NCBI RefSeq assembly: GCF_900091495.1
Contig: NZ_LT607413.1
Location: forward strand, 4,789,001-4,853,000
Length of the DNA stretch: 64,000 bases
Reading direction: 5' to 3'
From: Micromonospora echinospora
GTDB lineage: Bacteria; Actinomycetota; Actinomycetes; Mycobacteriales; Micromonosporaceae
In this document: piece after piece, positions 18,260 through 27,463 of the stretch
Layout of the letters: each line of letters opens with the position of its first letter
Numbering within the stretch: position 1 is the first letter of the stretch
The notes under the pieces: model-generated
The model's input: only the letters and a program-made list of their open reading frames with translations
Told to the model about the DNA's origin: nothing
Database searches by the model: none
Made by a program: the position numbers and the translations under genes

Positions 18260-19213
18260 TCAGCCGGCAGAGCGGGCAGCGACGATTTGCGCGAGTGTCG
18301 CTTCGACAACCGCAAGCCGGGTCGCCACGTCGGCGTCGAGAGGGCGGATGCCGAACTTCAAGCCGATCCGCGGGGTGTCACCGATCGCGCGGATGGTCTC
18401 GGCGATTTCGTCGGGCCCCAGCAGGGAGGCTTTGGAGGCGGCCAGGGCGGGCGCGTCACCGCGGCTGGGGATGTGCATGTCGGTCCAGGCCGGCCCCCAC
18501 ATGGTGTCCTCGCCAGTCGCGCCGGAATAGATGTATGCCCGCAGCAGCCCGGCGTCGGTGACGGCCTCGATGTGCTCCACCGGCAGCCGTGACCCGTGTC
18601 CCTCGATGGCACAACGACCCCAGTTCAGGCTCATCCCGAGAACGTCGGAGGGCAGGCCGAAGGCCTGGACGACGGCGATCTCGTCCGCCAGCGGGAAGAA
18701 GCCCTTGGCGGGTGTCTGGCCGGGGACGTAGGCGTCGCAATGCTCGACCAACAGTTCGGCGCCGGCCCGGTCCCAGGTCAGGATCTCGGCAAGAGATCGT
18801 TCGAACGCCTCGAGTGAGCCGGCGCGGGGGCCGGGTGAGGTGTGCACCTCGATCGCCACCACCCGCCGGGTCCCGTACTCGGCGGCTAGGCTGACGGCCA
18901 GGTCGCATGCTCGCCCGACGTCGCTCAGCGCCCGCTTGCGCTGCACGGGGTCGGTCGAAGCCAAGCCGTAGTTCGGGGTGCTGCCGAGTGCGGCCATCAT
19001 CGACGGCACGAGCGAGACGATCAGATCGTGTCCCGGGTTGACGTGCTCCCGGATCCAGTCCGGATCGAGGGTCCGGGCGCCTTGCGGGAACAGGGCGAAC
19101 TCCAGCCCGTCGATGTCCAGCCCGGTAGCCGCGTCGTAGAAGGCGTCTTCGGCGGTGGGATCCGCCGGCGCGGAGATGTACGCGGACAGGAACAGGCTGG
19201 CGGGGTTGGTCAT
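18260..19213 (-). CDS. DUF4862 family protein (TIM-barrel-like)
   Basis: A 317-residue protein recognised as a DUF4862-type actinobacterial protein. It begins LFLSAYISAPADP, continues with GLDIDGLEFALFPQ and ends in LKFGIRPLDADVATRLAVVE. The alternating pattern, with ELLVEHCDAYVPGQ and GMSLNWGRCAIEG, suggests a xylose-isomerase-like TIM barrel with possible metal or sugar-phosphate binding residues (E, H, D). Biochemical function is not established for the family. It stands alone; upstream is 150 bp of intergenic DNA and then an IS. Confidence 0.75.
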   Translation of the reverse strand: MTNPASLFLSAYISAPADPTAEDAFYDAATGLDIDGLEFALFPQGARTLDPDWIREHVNPGHDLIVSLVPSMMAALGSTPNYGLASTDPVQRKRALSDVGRACDLAVSLAAEYGTRRVVAIEVHTSPGPRAGSLEAFERSLAEILTWDRAGAELLVEHCDAYVPGQTPAKGFFPLADEIAVVQAFGLPSDVLGMSLNWGRCAIEGHGSRLPVEHIEAVTDAGLLRAYIYSGATGEDTMWGPAWTDMHIPSRGDAPALAASKASLLGPDEIAETIRAIGDTPRIGLKFGIRPLDADVATRLAVVEATLAQIVAARSAG

Positions 19214-19366
19214 CGATTCCTCCGTGGAGTGTGTGCAGGGGCAACAGTCGCGACCGCGGGCTGCGACGGTCTTTCGGCGATGTATCGGGGATCACAAATG
19301 GGGATTGACGCTTGTAGGGTGCCACAACCCGGTTCCAGTTGCTGACCTGCGAATTCAAAGATCCGG

Positions 19367-20430
19367 TTAAGCGGCCCGGTGGTACTCGTTGATGACCCCG
19401 CCCAGTCGTCGTCGGCGTCGGACAACGCCGTCGATCGGCATCACGATGCCCGGCTCACGGTTGGGTGGTACCTGCCCGCGCCCCTGGTGCGGCCGATGGT
19501 GATTGAAGTGTCGGACGTACTCGGTCAGTACCACCCTGACATGCCGCTGGCCGTAGATCAGGACGTGGTCGGTGCACTCCTCGCGCATGCTGCGGCCCCA
19601 TCGATCGACGAAACAGTTCGCCTTCGGTGTGCGCGGCGGTGTCTTCACCACCTGTACGCCCTCATCGGCGAGTGCGGCGTCGAACGATGCGGAGTATTTG
19701 GTGTCGCGGTCGCGGATCATGAACTGGGAGTCGCTGGTGCGTTCTCCGAGGTCCATGAGCAGGTTGCGGGCCTGCTGGGTCACCCACGCCTGGGCCGGGT
19801 GCTCGGTCACGCCGAGCAGGTGGACCCGGCGGGTGGCGATCTCCATGACGACCAGCACGTACAGGCGGCGCAGCCATACGGTATCGACGTGGAAGAAGTC
19901 GGCGGCCAGCAGGCCGGTGGCCTGGGTACGCAGGAATGTCCGCCAGGTGGTGTCGGTGTCGCGAGGTGCGGGGCCGAGGCGGCCACGGGCCAGGACTCGG
20001 CGGATGGTGCCGAGACCGACGCGGTGGCCCAGTCCGAGCAGTTCGCCCTGGATTCTCTTGTGGCCCCAGCGGGGGTTGTCCCGGGCCATTCGGCGGATGA
20101 GCTGGCGGGTCTCGTCGCTGACGGGCGGTCGGCCGCCGCGGTGGGGGTAGGTCCAGCGACGTTGACCAACCGGCGGTGCCAGGCCAGCAGGGTCGCCGGG
20201 GCCACGATCCGGTGGGCGCGGACCGCACGGGGCAGCCGCCGGGCCAACGCGGACAGGATCGCCCGGTCTGGCCAGGACAGGCGTGGTCGGCCGTGGACCT
20301 GGCGGCGCAGCACCGCGACCTCATGGCGAAGGGCCAGCAGTTCCGCGAGCACGACGTTGTCACTTCGGGCCGCGCGCAGCAGGGCGTCGAGCACGCGGAT
20401 CGTGACCAGATAGATCAATCGAAACACCAT
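19367..20430 (-). mobile_element. rve-type (DDE) IS transposase, frameshifted
   Basis: The first frame (20430 to about 20162) encodes [38 protein letters not shown] and LLAWHRRLV. The reading then moves to another frame giving [33 protein letters not shown], and the DDE core with [29 protein letters not shown] and the Glu in [12 protein letters not shown]. These pieces form one continuous actinobacterial integrase-core transposase if one base is restored near 20160 (GTCAA-CGTCGCTGG). No slippery heptamer is visible at the junction, so I call it inactivated. I could not define terminal repeats. It borders the left end of the catabolic island. Confidence 0.8.
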
Positions 20431-20517
20431 GGTCACGAAGGTGCCCCGAACTCACGAAGCCCTAGCTCACAGCAGGTGCGACAGGTATTGGCACCGTACA
20501 GGGCCTCCCCCCACGAC

Positions 20518-20810
20518 GAGGAGATGATTGAGCGCTGTGCGGCCGGGATTCGCCGACAGCGCGCCGAGCATGACACCGAGGTGCCGCACAGGGTCGGGAA
20601 GACCCTGATACCGCCGACCGCCGACCGCCGATCGTGATCTCGCCGCGGGTCGGCCTGTCGAGGCCGACGAGCATGCGCATCGTGGTGGACTTTCCGGCGC
20701 CGTTCGGTCCGAGGAATCCCGTGACGACACCGGGCCGTACCGTGAACGAGAGGTCGTCGACGACGGTCTTCTCACCGTAGCGTTTCGTGAGGTTCTGGCT
20801 GACGATCATG
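20518..20810 (-). pseudogene. ABC-type ATPase fragment broken by a 7-bp tandem repeat
   Basis: From ATG 20810 the strand encodes an ABC-2-type ATPase start: MIVSQNLTKRYGEKTVVDDL, then Walker A GFLGPNGAGKSTTMRMLVGL, then TRGEITIGGRR. The frame then breaks. In another frame the family sequence continues as YQGLPDPVRHLGVMLGALSA, then NPGRTALNHLL, and stops short of the signature motif and Walker B. At the break the DNA reads CGGCGGT three times in tandem (minus strand, about 20610-20630); two copies would restore the frame. A slippage duplication plus a 3' truncation next to the IS explains it. No permease partner remains. Confidence 0.8.
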
Positions 20811-20876
20811 TCTTCAATCCTTGAGATCGATCGTCTGCGCGGCATCGGCCTGTGGTATCGCTCGTCACCGACCGTG

Positions 20877-22094
20877 CTATCGCTGCCCGCCGACCGTCGT
20901 ACCCTCCGCGCCGAGCGTCCGCCTCGCACGCACGTGCGCGACGGCGTCGACGACCGTGAGCGCCATGGCGAGCGCGCCGTCGATCCCCGCGCGGTCGGCG
21001 GCCGGGCCGATCGCGTCGCTCGTGAACGCCGGCGTGTGCGGTGCCGAGGCGCAACCCTCGATCGCGATGAGCGGATGGATCGCGGGCACGGCGTGCGAGA
21101 CGTTGCCCATGTCGGTCGATCCGCCCGGCGCCCCCGCATACGGCTGCGGCGAGCGACCGATCACGGCGAGGTTGCGATCCCACGCGCCGGCGAGCACGGG
21201 GTTCTGCACGACATTCGCGTAGGTCGGCTCGGCGTCCTCCCAGCTCCACTCGCATCCCGTGGCGACGGCGCCGCCCTCGAAGCACGCGAGGATCCGGCGT
21301 CGCGCGGTCTCGACGGTTTCCAGCGTGTCCGCACGCACTTCGACGCGGACGCGCGTCGCCGACGGGATGATGTTAGTCGCTTCGCCGCCCTCGGAGACAA
21401 AAGCGTTGGCCCGCGTGCCGTCGGGCAAGTGCTGCCGCAGGAGTCCGAGCGCGACGAGGCCGATCGTCGCGGCGTTCGCGGCGTTCACCCCGTCGGGGCT
21501 GGGTGCGCCCGCGTGACCTGGACGGCCTTGGAAGGACACGTCGAACCGCGCGACCGCCTGAGTACGCACGTCGGCGCAGCGCAGGTCGTGCCCCGGGCCG
21601 CCGTGCACCATGAGCGAGAAGTCGACGTCGTCCCACGCCCCGGCCTCGAGCATGAGGATCTTCCCGCCGCCGTGCTCTTCGGCCGGAGTGCCGAGGAGCT
21701 TCACGCGAAGGCCGATGGCGTCGGCGACGCTCGCGAGCGCGATCGCAGCTCCGACACCGGCCGCGGCGATGACGTTGTGACCGCACGCGTGTCCGATGCC
21801 GGGAAGCGCATCGTACTCGGCGCAGATCGCGACGGTGATGTCGCCCTCGCCGTAGGTCGCATCGACCGCGGTGTCGAGCCCGAAGGCCCCTACGGTCGCC
21901 GTGAATCCGGCTGCACGGAGGGTGTCGGCCACGCGCGCGGCGGCGTGATGCTCGGCGAACGCGAGTTCGGGATTGCGGTGGATGTCGGCACTCAAGGCGA
22001 TGATCGAGTCCTCCCATGCCGCCCGCGAGGCGAGCACGGCATCGCGGATCTCATCGGTCGCGTGGTCGGAAGGTTGGGGTGGTGAGATGGTCAT
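20877..22094 (-). CDS. M20-family amidohydrolase (AbgB/aminoacylase type)
   Basis: About 405 residues from ATG 22094, which overlaps the MFS stop (ATGA). It shows the di-metal M20D pattern: HRNPELAFAEHHAA, CAEYDALPGIGHACGHN (Asp and His ligands), GTPAEEHGGGKILM (catalytic Glu pair), a lid-domain HAGAPSPDG, and ASAPHTPAF near the C-terminus. Family members remove N-acyl or p-aminobenzoyl groups from amino acids. With the MFS gene immediately upstream it forms an uptake-plus-hydrolysis pair. The Lrp-type gene diverges from this pair and the L-serine dehydratase follows it, so an N-acylated or dipeptide source of serine is a reasonable guess. The in-frame extension to 22220 is an overlap artefact. 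Confidence 0.88.
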   Translation of the reverse strand: MTISPPQPSDHATDEIRDAVLASRAAWEDSIIALSADIHRNPELAFAEHHAAARVADTLRAAGFTATVGAFGLDTAVDATYGEGDITVAICAEYDALPGIGHACGHNVIAAAGVGAAIALASVADAIGLRVKLLGTPAEEHGGGKILMLEAGAWDDVDFSLMVHGGPGHDLRCADVRTQAVARFDVSFQGRPGHAGAPSPDGVNAANAATIGLVALGLLRQHLPDGTRANAFVSEGGEATNIIPSATRVRVEVRADTLETVETARRRILACFEGGAVATGCEWSWEDAEPTYANVVQNPVLAGAWDRNLAVIGRSPQPYAGAPGGSTDMGNVSHAVPAIHPLIAIEGCASAPHTPAFTSDAIGPAADRAGIDGALAMALTVVDAVAHVRARRTLGAEGTTVGGQR

Positions 22095-23557
22095 CGATCC
22101 TCGATCGTCTGGGCGGTGGGAAGGTCTGGTGCGGACTGCGGCGCGGCGGCGGGCGCTGTGACCCGGATCCGCAGCCCGACGACCGCGAGGACGAGAGCTA
22201 TTGCGAGGCAGATGGCCCACACGGCGAAGAACGACAGCGGGGTCGAGTGGGCATCGGTCGTGGCGTCGGCGGTGCTCGCTGTCACGAACAGAGTCATGAC
22301 GAGCGCGAAGACCGCACCGGCCGCCGCCCCCGCCGCCGTGCGTGCCGTGTTGAACAGTGCCGAGGCGATCCCCACCGAGTCCGCCGGTGCATTGCGCACG
22401 ACGACGGCCGGAAGGACCGCGAGAAGGACGCCCGCCGAGACCCCGCCGATCGCCATGGAGGTGATGAACAGCGCGCTCACCCCCGCGAAGCAGATCATGA
22501 GAGCGAAGCTCGCGGCTGCGACTACTCCCGCGAGCGCGATTGCGCGCGGCGCCGAGATCCTGCGTGCGAGGCGATCACCGATGAGCGTGCCGAGGAACGC
22601 CGCGAGCGCGTACAGGACGATGATCGCGCCGGCGGCCGCGGGCGCGAGTCCGAGTCCGTAACCGTCGCGCGCGTGGTCACCGAGGAGCCAGAGGAAGCTC
22701 GCCGTCTGCCCGCCGTAGGTCTGTGCGCCGAAGAGCACCGATGCGATGATCGGCAGCCCGATGCCACCGCGGGTGAGCATCGTCAGGTCGACGAGTGGAT
22801 CCTGGATCCTGCGCTCGACGAACACCCAGAGCGCCAGCAGCACGGTGCCGCCCAGGATCAGGGCAATCGTGCGCAGGTCGAACCAGCCCCACCTGCCGGC
22901 GTTCGAAACACCCGTCAGCACGGCGAGGAGACCCGCCGTGAGAAGGATCGCGCCGATCACGTCGACGCGTCCGTGTCTGCGCACCGTCGTCTCGGGGACG
23001 AGCAGCACGACGACCGGCACGCACAGCGCGATGAACACCGCGGGGATCAGCAGGACGATGCCGAGGTCGCCGATCGCGCCGAACAGGATTCCCGACAGGA
23101 GCGAGCCGACGGCGGCTCCGAGGGTAAGTGCGCCGACGAGGACGCCGATGCTCTTGCTCGCTGACCGTTCGTCTCGCGCGCGGACGATCGCGAACTCCAG
23201 CGGGAGGAATGCCGCCAGCGGGGCCTGCAGCGCCCGGCCGAGAAGGAAGACCTCGAAGCTCGGCGCGAACGCGACGACGAAAGAACCGACGGCCACGAGA
23301 CTGGACGCCACGACGAGGAGGCGCTTGTGGCCGAACATGTCGCCGAGCTTGGCAAGGATGGGTACGCACGCGACCGTCATGAGCATGTACATCGCGTTCA
23401 CCCAGTTCAGCGCGCCGGCGCCGACGTCGAACTGTTGACCGATGGCAGCGAGCAGCGGCGAGAACCAGCCTTGGAGCACGCCGCTGCCGATCTCCATGAC
23501 GACGAGGAAGCCCACGACGCCGATCGGCGAGCGAGCTCTCGGAAGTCTTCGCTGCAC
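22091..23557 (-). CDS. MFS transporter (14-TM DHA2-like)
   Basis: A 488-residue integral membrane protein with about 14 hydrophobic segments and the loop AKLGDMFGHKRLLVVAS after TM2. It has ARDERSASKSIGVLVGALTLGAAV around TM5, like the drug:H+ antiporter motif C region. DHA2 proteins normally export drugs, but its tight coupling to a hydrolase gene suits uptake or exchange of the substrate. The start is close to a divergent Lrp-family gene (80 bp away), which probably controls both. Direction of transport is not deducible from sequence. Confidence 0.88.
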   Translation of the reverse strand: MQRRLPRARSPIGVVGFLVVMEIGSGVLQGWFSPLLAAIGQQFDVGAGALNWVNAMYMLMTVACVPILAKLGDMFGHKRLLVVASSLVAVGSFVVAFAPSFEVFLLGRALQAPLAAFLPLEFAIVRARDERSASKSIGVLVGALTLGAAVGSLLSGILFGAIGDLGIVLLIPAVFIALCVPVVVLLVPETTVRRHGRVDVIGAILLTAGLLAVLTGVSNAGRWGWFDLRTIALILGGTVLLALWVFVERRIQDPLVDLTMLTRGGIGLPIIASVLFGAQTYGGQTASFLWLLGDHARDGYGLGLAPAAAGAIIVLYALAAFLGTLIGDRLARRISAPRAIALAGVVAAASFALMICFAGVSALFITSMAIGGVSAGVLLAVLPAVVVRNAPADSVGIASALFNTARTAAGAAAGAVFALVMTLFVTASTADATTDAHSTPLSFFAVWAICLAIALVLAVVGLRIRVTAPAAAPQSAPDLPTAQTIEDR

Positions 23558-23637
23558 TGGCAGCTCCTCACACGGTGTCTCAGGGAAGGCACCATGGTGG
23601 CCCGGTGCGGCAGCGCGAGTCAGTAAGGTGAAGGTTC

Positions 23638-24678
23638 ATGAACACACGCGAGGCTTCTACGCAGGTTCGCAGTCTCGATGACACTGATCGGCGACTGATC
23701 CATGCACTCCAGATCAACCCTCGGGCTCGCTGGGCAGCGATCGCCCCGATCATCGGCGTGGATTCGGTCACGCTCGCCCGCCGTTGGGAACGACTGACCG
23801 ACGACGGGCTGGCGTGGGTCGCTGGTCACCCTGGCGCCGAGGCACGCGGACCGTCCGCCATCCTCGAGGTCGGAGCGGAGCCTGGCGCGACCTTACAGAT
23901 CGCGAGCGCACTCGCTGCCGACCCCGAGGCGTTCACGGTCGATCACACCGCCGGAGGGCGCGATCTCCTCGTGATGGTCGGTGCCTCCGACCTGAACAGC
24001 CTGAGCGAGTACATCATGGGCCGGATGCGTCGGCTCGAGGGTGTGCGCGCCACCCGCACGCACATCCTCTCGTCGCCGTTCACCGACGCGGGCCAGTGGC
24101 GTCTGCGGGCGTTGTCGGCAGGTGAAGCTACGGCCGTCGAACGCACGGCCGTAGCTTCGGTGGCGACGCGCGCCCGCGTCGACGAGCAGTTGGAGCACGA
24201 ACTGCTGCAGATCCTCGGCCGTGACGGACGCGCGACAGTCGCCGCCATCGCGAGGAGTCTGGGGATCGGGCAGCGGCGGATCCGCGAGACTCTCGCGACG
24301 CTCAGCGCCCGCGGGCGGCTCGTCGTGCGCACGGAGATTGCGCGCGCGCACTCGGGCTGGCCCGTTCACGCGTGGTACTTCCTGCGGGTGCCGGCTGCCA
24401 TGGCAAACCGGGTGGGATCGGCCATCACGCGCCTCAGCGAAGTGCGGCTGGCCGTCTCGACGATCGGCCCCTACAACCTTGTGCTGTCGGTGTGGATGAA
24501 GACCCTCGCCGACGTCCAGCGACTCGAAGTCGCCATCGAGGAGAGCGTCCACGGCGTGTCCATCGCCGATCGCTCGGTGGTGCTGCGCAGCTTGAAGAAG
24601 GAGGGGATGCAGGTGAACGCGCAGGGTATGGCAACCGGCGTGATGGTTCCTCTGCCGACATCTTTACTGCACGGATAA
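23638..24678 (+). CDS. Double-length Lrp/AsnC-family regulator
   Basis: A 346-residue protein containing two Lrp-like units. The first HTH is [20 protein letters not shown] with [15 protein letters not shown], followed by an effector-binding fold ([20 protein letters not shown]). The second HTH is [20 protein letters not shown] with [15 protein letters not shown] and a second RAM-like domain. Standard Lrp proteins are about 150 residues, so this is a fused dimer, an architecture known in actinobacteria. It lies divergent to the MFS/M20 pair and ahead of L-serine dehydratase, fitting amino-acid-responsive control. The linker between the units is encoded by a perfect DNA hairpin (24124-24158). 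Confidence 0.9.
   Translation: MNTREASTQVRSLDDTDRRLIHALQINPRARWAAIAPIIGVDSVTLARRWERLTDDGLAWVAGHPGAEARGPSAILEVGAEPGATLQIASALAADPEAFTVDHTAGGRDLLVMVGASDLNSLSEYIMGRMRRLEGVRATRTHILSSPFTDAGQWRLRALSAGEATAVERTAVASVATRARVDEQLEHELLQILGRDGRATVAAIARSLGIGQRRIRETLATLSARGRLVVRTEIARAHSGWPVHAWYFLRVPAAMANRVGSAITRLSEVRLAVSTIGPYNLVLSVWMKTLADVQRLEVAIEESVHGVSIADRSVVLRSLKKEGMQVNAQGMATGVMVPLPTSLLHG
24124..24158. repeat. Perfect 14-bp inverted repeat inside the Lrp gene
   Basis: GAAGCTACGGCCGT (24124-24137) is followed by a 7-base loop and ACGGCCGTAGCTTC (24145-24158). It codes for the alanine/threonine-rich linker between the two Lrp units. The stem is strong enough to form in mRNA. It could be a relic of the fusion event, a terminator-like element or chance. 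Confidence 0.85.
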
Positions 24679-24745
24679 AGGCATCTCGACAGTGAATCCG
24701 CATCTCGATGCGGATGGTGATCACACAAACGTATCGTGCTCCTCC

Positions 24746-26149
24746 ATGACGTACGCGCAGCCAGCCGTCGGGGTGTTCGATCTGTTCACGGTCGGGATCG
24801 GCCCGTCGAGCTCTCACACCGTCGGCCCGATGAAGGCCGCTGCCGAGTTCGTCGGGTTGATCGGCGAGCGAGGCGTCATCGAGCAGGTGGCACAGGTTCG
24901 CGTCGAGATCTTCGGCTCCCTCGCCGCGACGGGTGCCGGTCACGGCACGTTCACGGCCGTCCTGTTGGGGCTGGCCGGCGCACGCTCGGAAGAGATCACG
25001 CCCGACGAGGTCACCGCGCGCCTCGACGAGATCACGCGCACGGGCATGGTTTCCCTCGGCGGGCGACACCCCGTCCCCTGCCGGATGAAGGACTTCGTCC
25101 TGCGCCCGCTGACCGTACACCCCCGGCACCCCAACGCCCTCTCGTTCACCGTGGTCGACGCCGCCGGCGACGAGCTCGCGAGCGAGACGTACTTCTCGGT
25201 CGGCGGCGGGTTCATCGTGCGCGAAGGCGACGAATCCTCCGCCGACCAGCCCGAGCCGCAGACGCCTCCCCTGCCGTTCCGCTCGGGGGCGGAGCTTCTC
25301 GCCGTGTGCGACGAGACCGGCCTCGCGGTGAGCGACGTGATGCGCGAGAACGAGCGCGCCCGACGCTCGGACGACGAGATCAGGGCGGGCCTCAAGCACA
25401 TCTGGGACGTCATGGAGGCATGCGTGCGCTCGTCCATCGGTCGCCCGGGCGTGCTGCCCGGCGGCTTGCAGGTACGCCGCAGGGCGGGCGACTGGGCGGC
25501 GCGGCTGGCAGCGGAGGATCCCGACCACGACGGCGAGCACTGGCAACAGCGAGTGAACCTCGTCGCCCTCGCCGTGAACGAGGAGAATGCGAGCGGCGGG
25601 CGGGTCGTGACCGCGCCGACGAACGGGGCGGCGGGCATCGTGCCCGCCGTGCTCTACTACGCGCTGCACTACACGTCCGCAGGTCGATCGACGGCCGAGG
25701 GCGCTCGCGAAGAGGTCATCGAGCGGTTCCTTCTCACCGCGGCGGCGATCGGCACACTGTACAAGGCCAACGCCTCGATCTCGGGTGCCGAGGTCGGTTG
25801 CCAAGGGGAGGTCGGATCGGCGTCGTCGATGGCGGCGGCGGGACTGGCCGAGATCATGGGCGGGACCCCTCGCCAAGTCGAGAACGCCGCCGAGATCGCG
25901 ATGGAGCACAACCTCGGTCTGACGTGCGATCCGATCCGCGGGCTCGTGCAGATCCCGTGCATCGAACGCAATGCGATCGCCGCGTCGAAGGCCATCAATG
26001 CGGCGCGAATGGCTCTGTGGGGCGACGGCGAGCACCGCGTCTCGCTCGACCAGGTGATCACGACGATGCGCGACACGGGCGCAGACATGAGCCACAAGTA
26101 CAAGGAGACGGCGCTGGGTGGCCTCGCCGTCAACGTGGTCGAGTGCTGA
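24746..26149 (+). CDS. sdaA: L-serine dehydratase, single-chain iron-sulfur type
   Basis: A 467-residue protein with both domains: the beta part begins [20 protein letters not shown], and the alpha part has [46 protein letters not shown] and the typical C-terminal VNVVEC. The three internal cysteines are the usual [4Fe-4S] ligands; the terminal Cys mimics substrate in known structures. It deaminates L-serine to pyruvate and ammonia. I use ATG 24746, where family similarity starts, instead of the upstream in-frame codon 24692. It follows the Lrp gene and precedes an amidohydrolase by 16 bp, so the operon probably releases and then burns serine. Confidence 0.95.
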   Translation: MTYAQPAVGVFDLFTVGIGPSSSHTVGPMKAAAEFVGLIGERGVIEQVAQVRVEIFGSLAATGAGHGTFTAVLLGLAGARSEEITPDEVTARLDEITRTGMVSLGGRHPVPCRMKDFVLRPLTVHPRHPNALSFTVVDAAGDELASETYFSVGGGFIVREGDESSADQPEPQTPPLPFRSGAELLAVCDETGLAVSDVMRENERARRSDDEIRAGLKHIWDVMEACVRSSIGRPGVLPGGLQVRRRAGDWAARLAAEDPDHDGEHWQQRVNLVALAVNEENASGGRVVTAPTNGAAGIVPAVLYYALHYTSAGRSTAEGAREEVIERFLLTAAAIGTLYKANASISGAEVGCQGEVGSASSMAAAGLAEIMGGTPRQVENAAEIAMEHNLGLTCDPIRGLVQIPCIERNAIAASKAINAARMALWGDGEHRVSLDQVITTMRDTGADMSHKYKETALGGLAVNVVEC

Positions 26150-26165
26150 CGGGGCGAGGGTCGAC

Positions 26166-27377
26166 ATGCTGAAGCGCACGGTGTTCGCGGGAGGTACCGT
26201 GTTCGACGGAGCCTCGACCTCGCGGGTCGACGTCGCCGTGAGCGGTGACCGCATCGTCGACGTCGGAACCGGCCTGGACGGCGATGACGTCGTCGACTGC
26301 TCGGGAATGTCGATCGTTCCCGGGCTGTTCGACTGCCATGTGCACGTCATGGTGCGAGACCTCGACATCTCCCGTGCCGAACAGGAGCCGTTCTCTCTCC
26401 AGTACTACGAGGCGCTGCGCAATCTATCGCTCCTCCTCGATCAAGGGATCACCTCGGCGCGCGATGCAGCCGGTGCGGACCTGGGCGTCAAGCGGGCGAT
26501 CGAGCAGAAGCTCATCGAGGGGCCGCGCCTGCAGATCGCGCTCGTCATGCTGTCCCAGACCGGAGGCCACAGCGATCTGCACCTCCCTTCCGGCGGTAGC
26601 CGTTCGATGTCGATGATGATGCCGCACCCCGGGCGGCCGCGCGCGGTGCGCGACGGAGTAGACGACGTGCGCCGCGGTGTGCGAGAGGTGCTGCGCGCGG
26701 GGGCCGACACGATCAAGATCGCAACCACCGGGGGCGTCATGTCGCCGGGGGACGATCCGCGACACACGCACTTCCGCGACGACGAGCTTGAGGTGATCGC
26801 CGCCGAGGCAGCGGCCGCAGGGACCGACTTCTTCGCGCACGCGCAGGGCACCGAGGGGATCAAGGCGGCGCTCCGACACGGGGCGCGCTCGATCGAGCAC
26901 GGATATCACCTCGACGACGAGGCGATAGATCTCATGCTGCGCGCGGATGCTTGGCTCGTGCCGACGCTCTCGGCAACCCGCGCGATCGTCGACGCTGCCG
27001 ACCGCGGCGTGCCGATCCCCGCCGAGAGCCTGGCACTCGCGCGTGAGGCTCTCCAGGCGCACCGGGCGAGTTTCGCCCGAGCGGTAGACGCGGGCGTCAA
27101 GATCGCGATGGGCACCGACTCCCCGCCCTACGCCCACCCCTCGGCGAGCAACCTCGACGAGTTGCAGCTCATGACCGAGGCATCGTCGATGACACCGCAG
27201 GACGCGTGGCGGGCTGCCACCTCGAGTGCTGCCGCGTTGCTCCGGCAGGACGGCCTCGGCTCCATCACCCCGGGGATGCTAGCCGATCTCGTCGTGGTGG
27301 ACGGCCGCCTCGACGACCTGCGGGGACTGCGCGACCGCATCCGCCACGTGAGCCTCGGCGGGCAGCGCGTACGGTGA
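26166..27377 (+). CDS. Metal-dependent amidohydrolase (prolidase-like)
   Basis: A 403-residue amidohydrolase-superfamily barrel. Visible ligands are HVHV in GLFDCHVHVMVRD, the Lys of IKIATTGG, FAHAQG, IEHGYHLDD, and the Asp of AMGTDSPPYAHPSASN. The sequence SPGDDPRHTHFRDDEL sits where the Xaa-Pro and Xaa-Arg dipeptidase subgroup has its loop. Members hydrolyse dipeptides or other amides with one or two zinc ions. The start ATG 26166 comes 16 bp after the serine dehydratase stop; an earlier start would overlap it. It is probably the cytoplasmic hydrolase that delivers an amino acid to that enzyme (inference). Confidence 0.88.
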   Translation: MLKRTVFAGGTVFDGASTSRVDVAVSGDRIVDVGTGLDGDDVVDCSGMSIVPGLFDCHVHVMVRDLDISRAEQEPFSLQYYEALRNLSLLLDQGITSARDAAGADLGVKRAIEQKLIEGPRLQIALVMLSQTGGHSDLHLPSGGSRSMSMMMPHPGRPRAVRDGVDDVRRGVREVLRAGADTIKIATTGGVMSPGDDPRHTHFRDDELEVIAAEAAAAGTDFFAHAQGTEGIKAALRHGARSIEHGYHLDDEAIDLMLRADAWLVPTLSATRAIVDAADRGVPIPAESLALAREALQAHRASFARAVDAGVKIAMGTDSPPYAHPSASNLDELQLMTEASSMTPQDAWRAATSSAAALLRQDGLGSITPGMLADLVVVDGRLDDLRGLRDRIRHVSLGGQRVR

Positions 27378-27463
27378 CCTGAGCCAGCGCGTGAGAGGTG
27401 ACGAACGTCGCGCCACGTCACGGCGCCACGGCACGCGACTGCAGTCACCGCGTGCGACTGTGG

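Noticed and set aside
24696..24715. ATCCGCATC/GATGCGGAT palindrome between the Lrp and sdaA genes
   Set aside because: It could be an Lrp site or a weak terminator; a single 9-bp repeat with a 2-base loop is not enough to choose.
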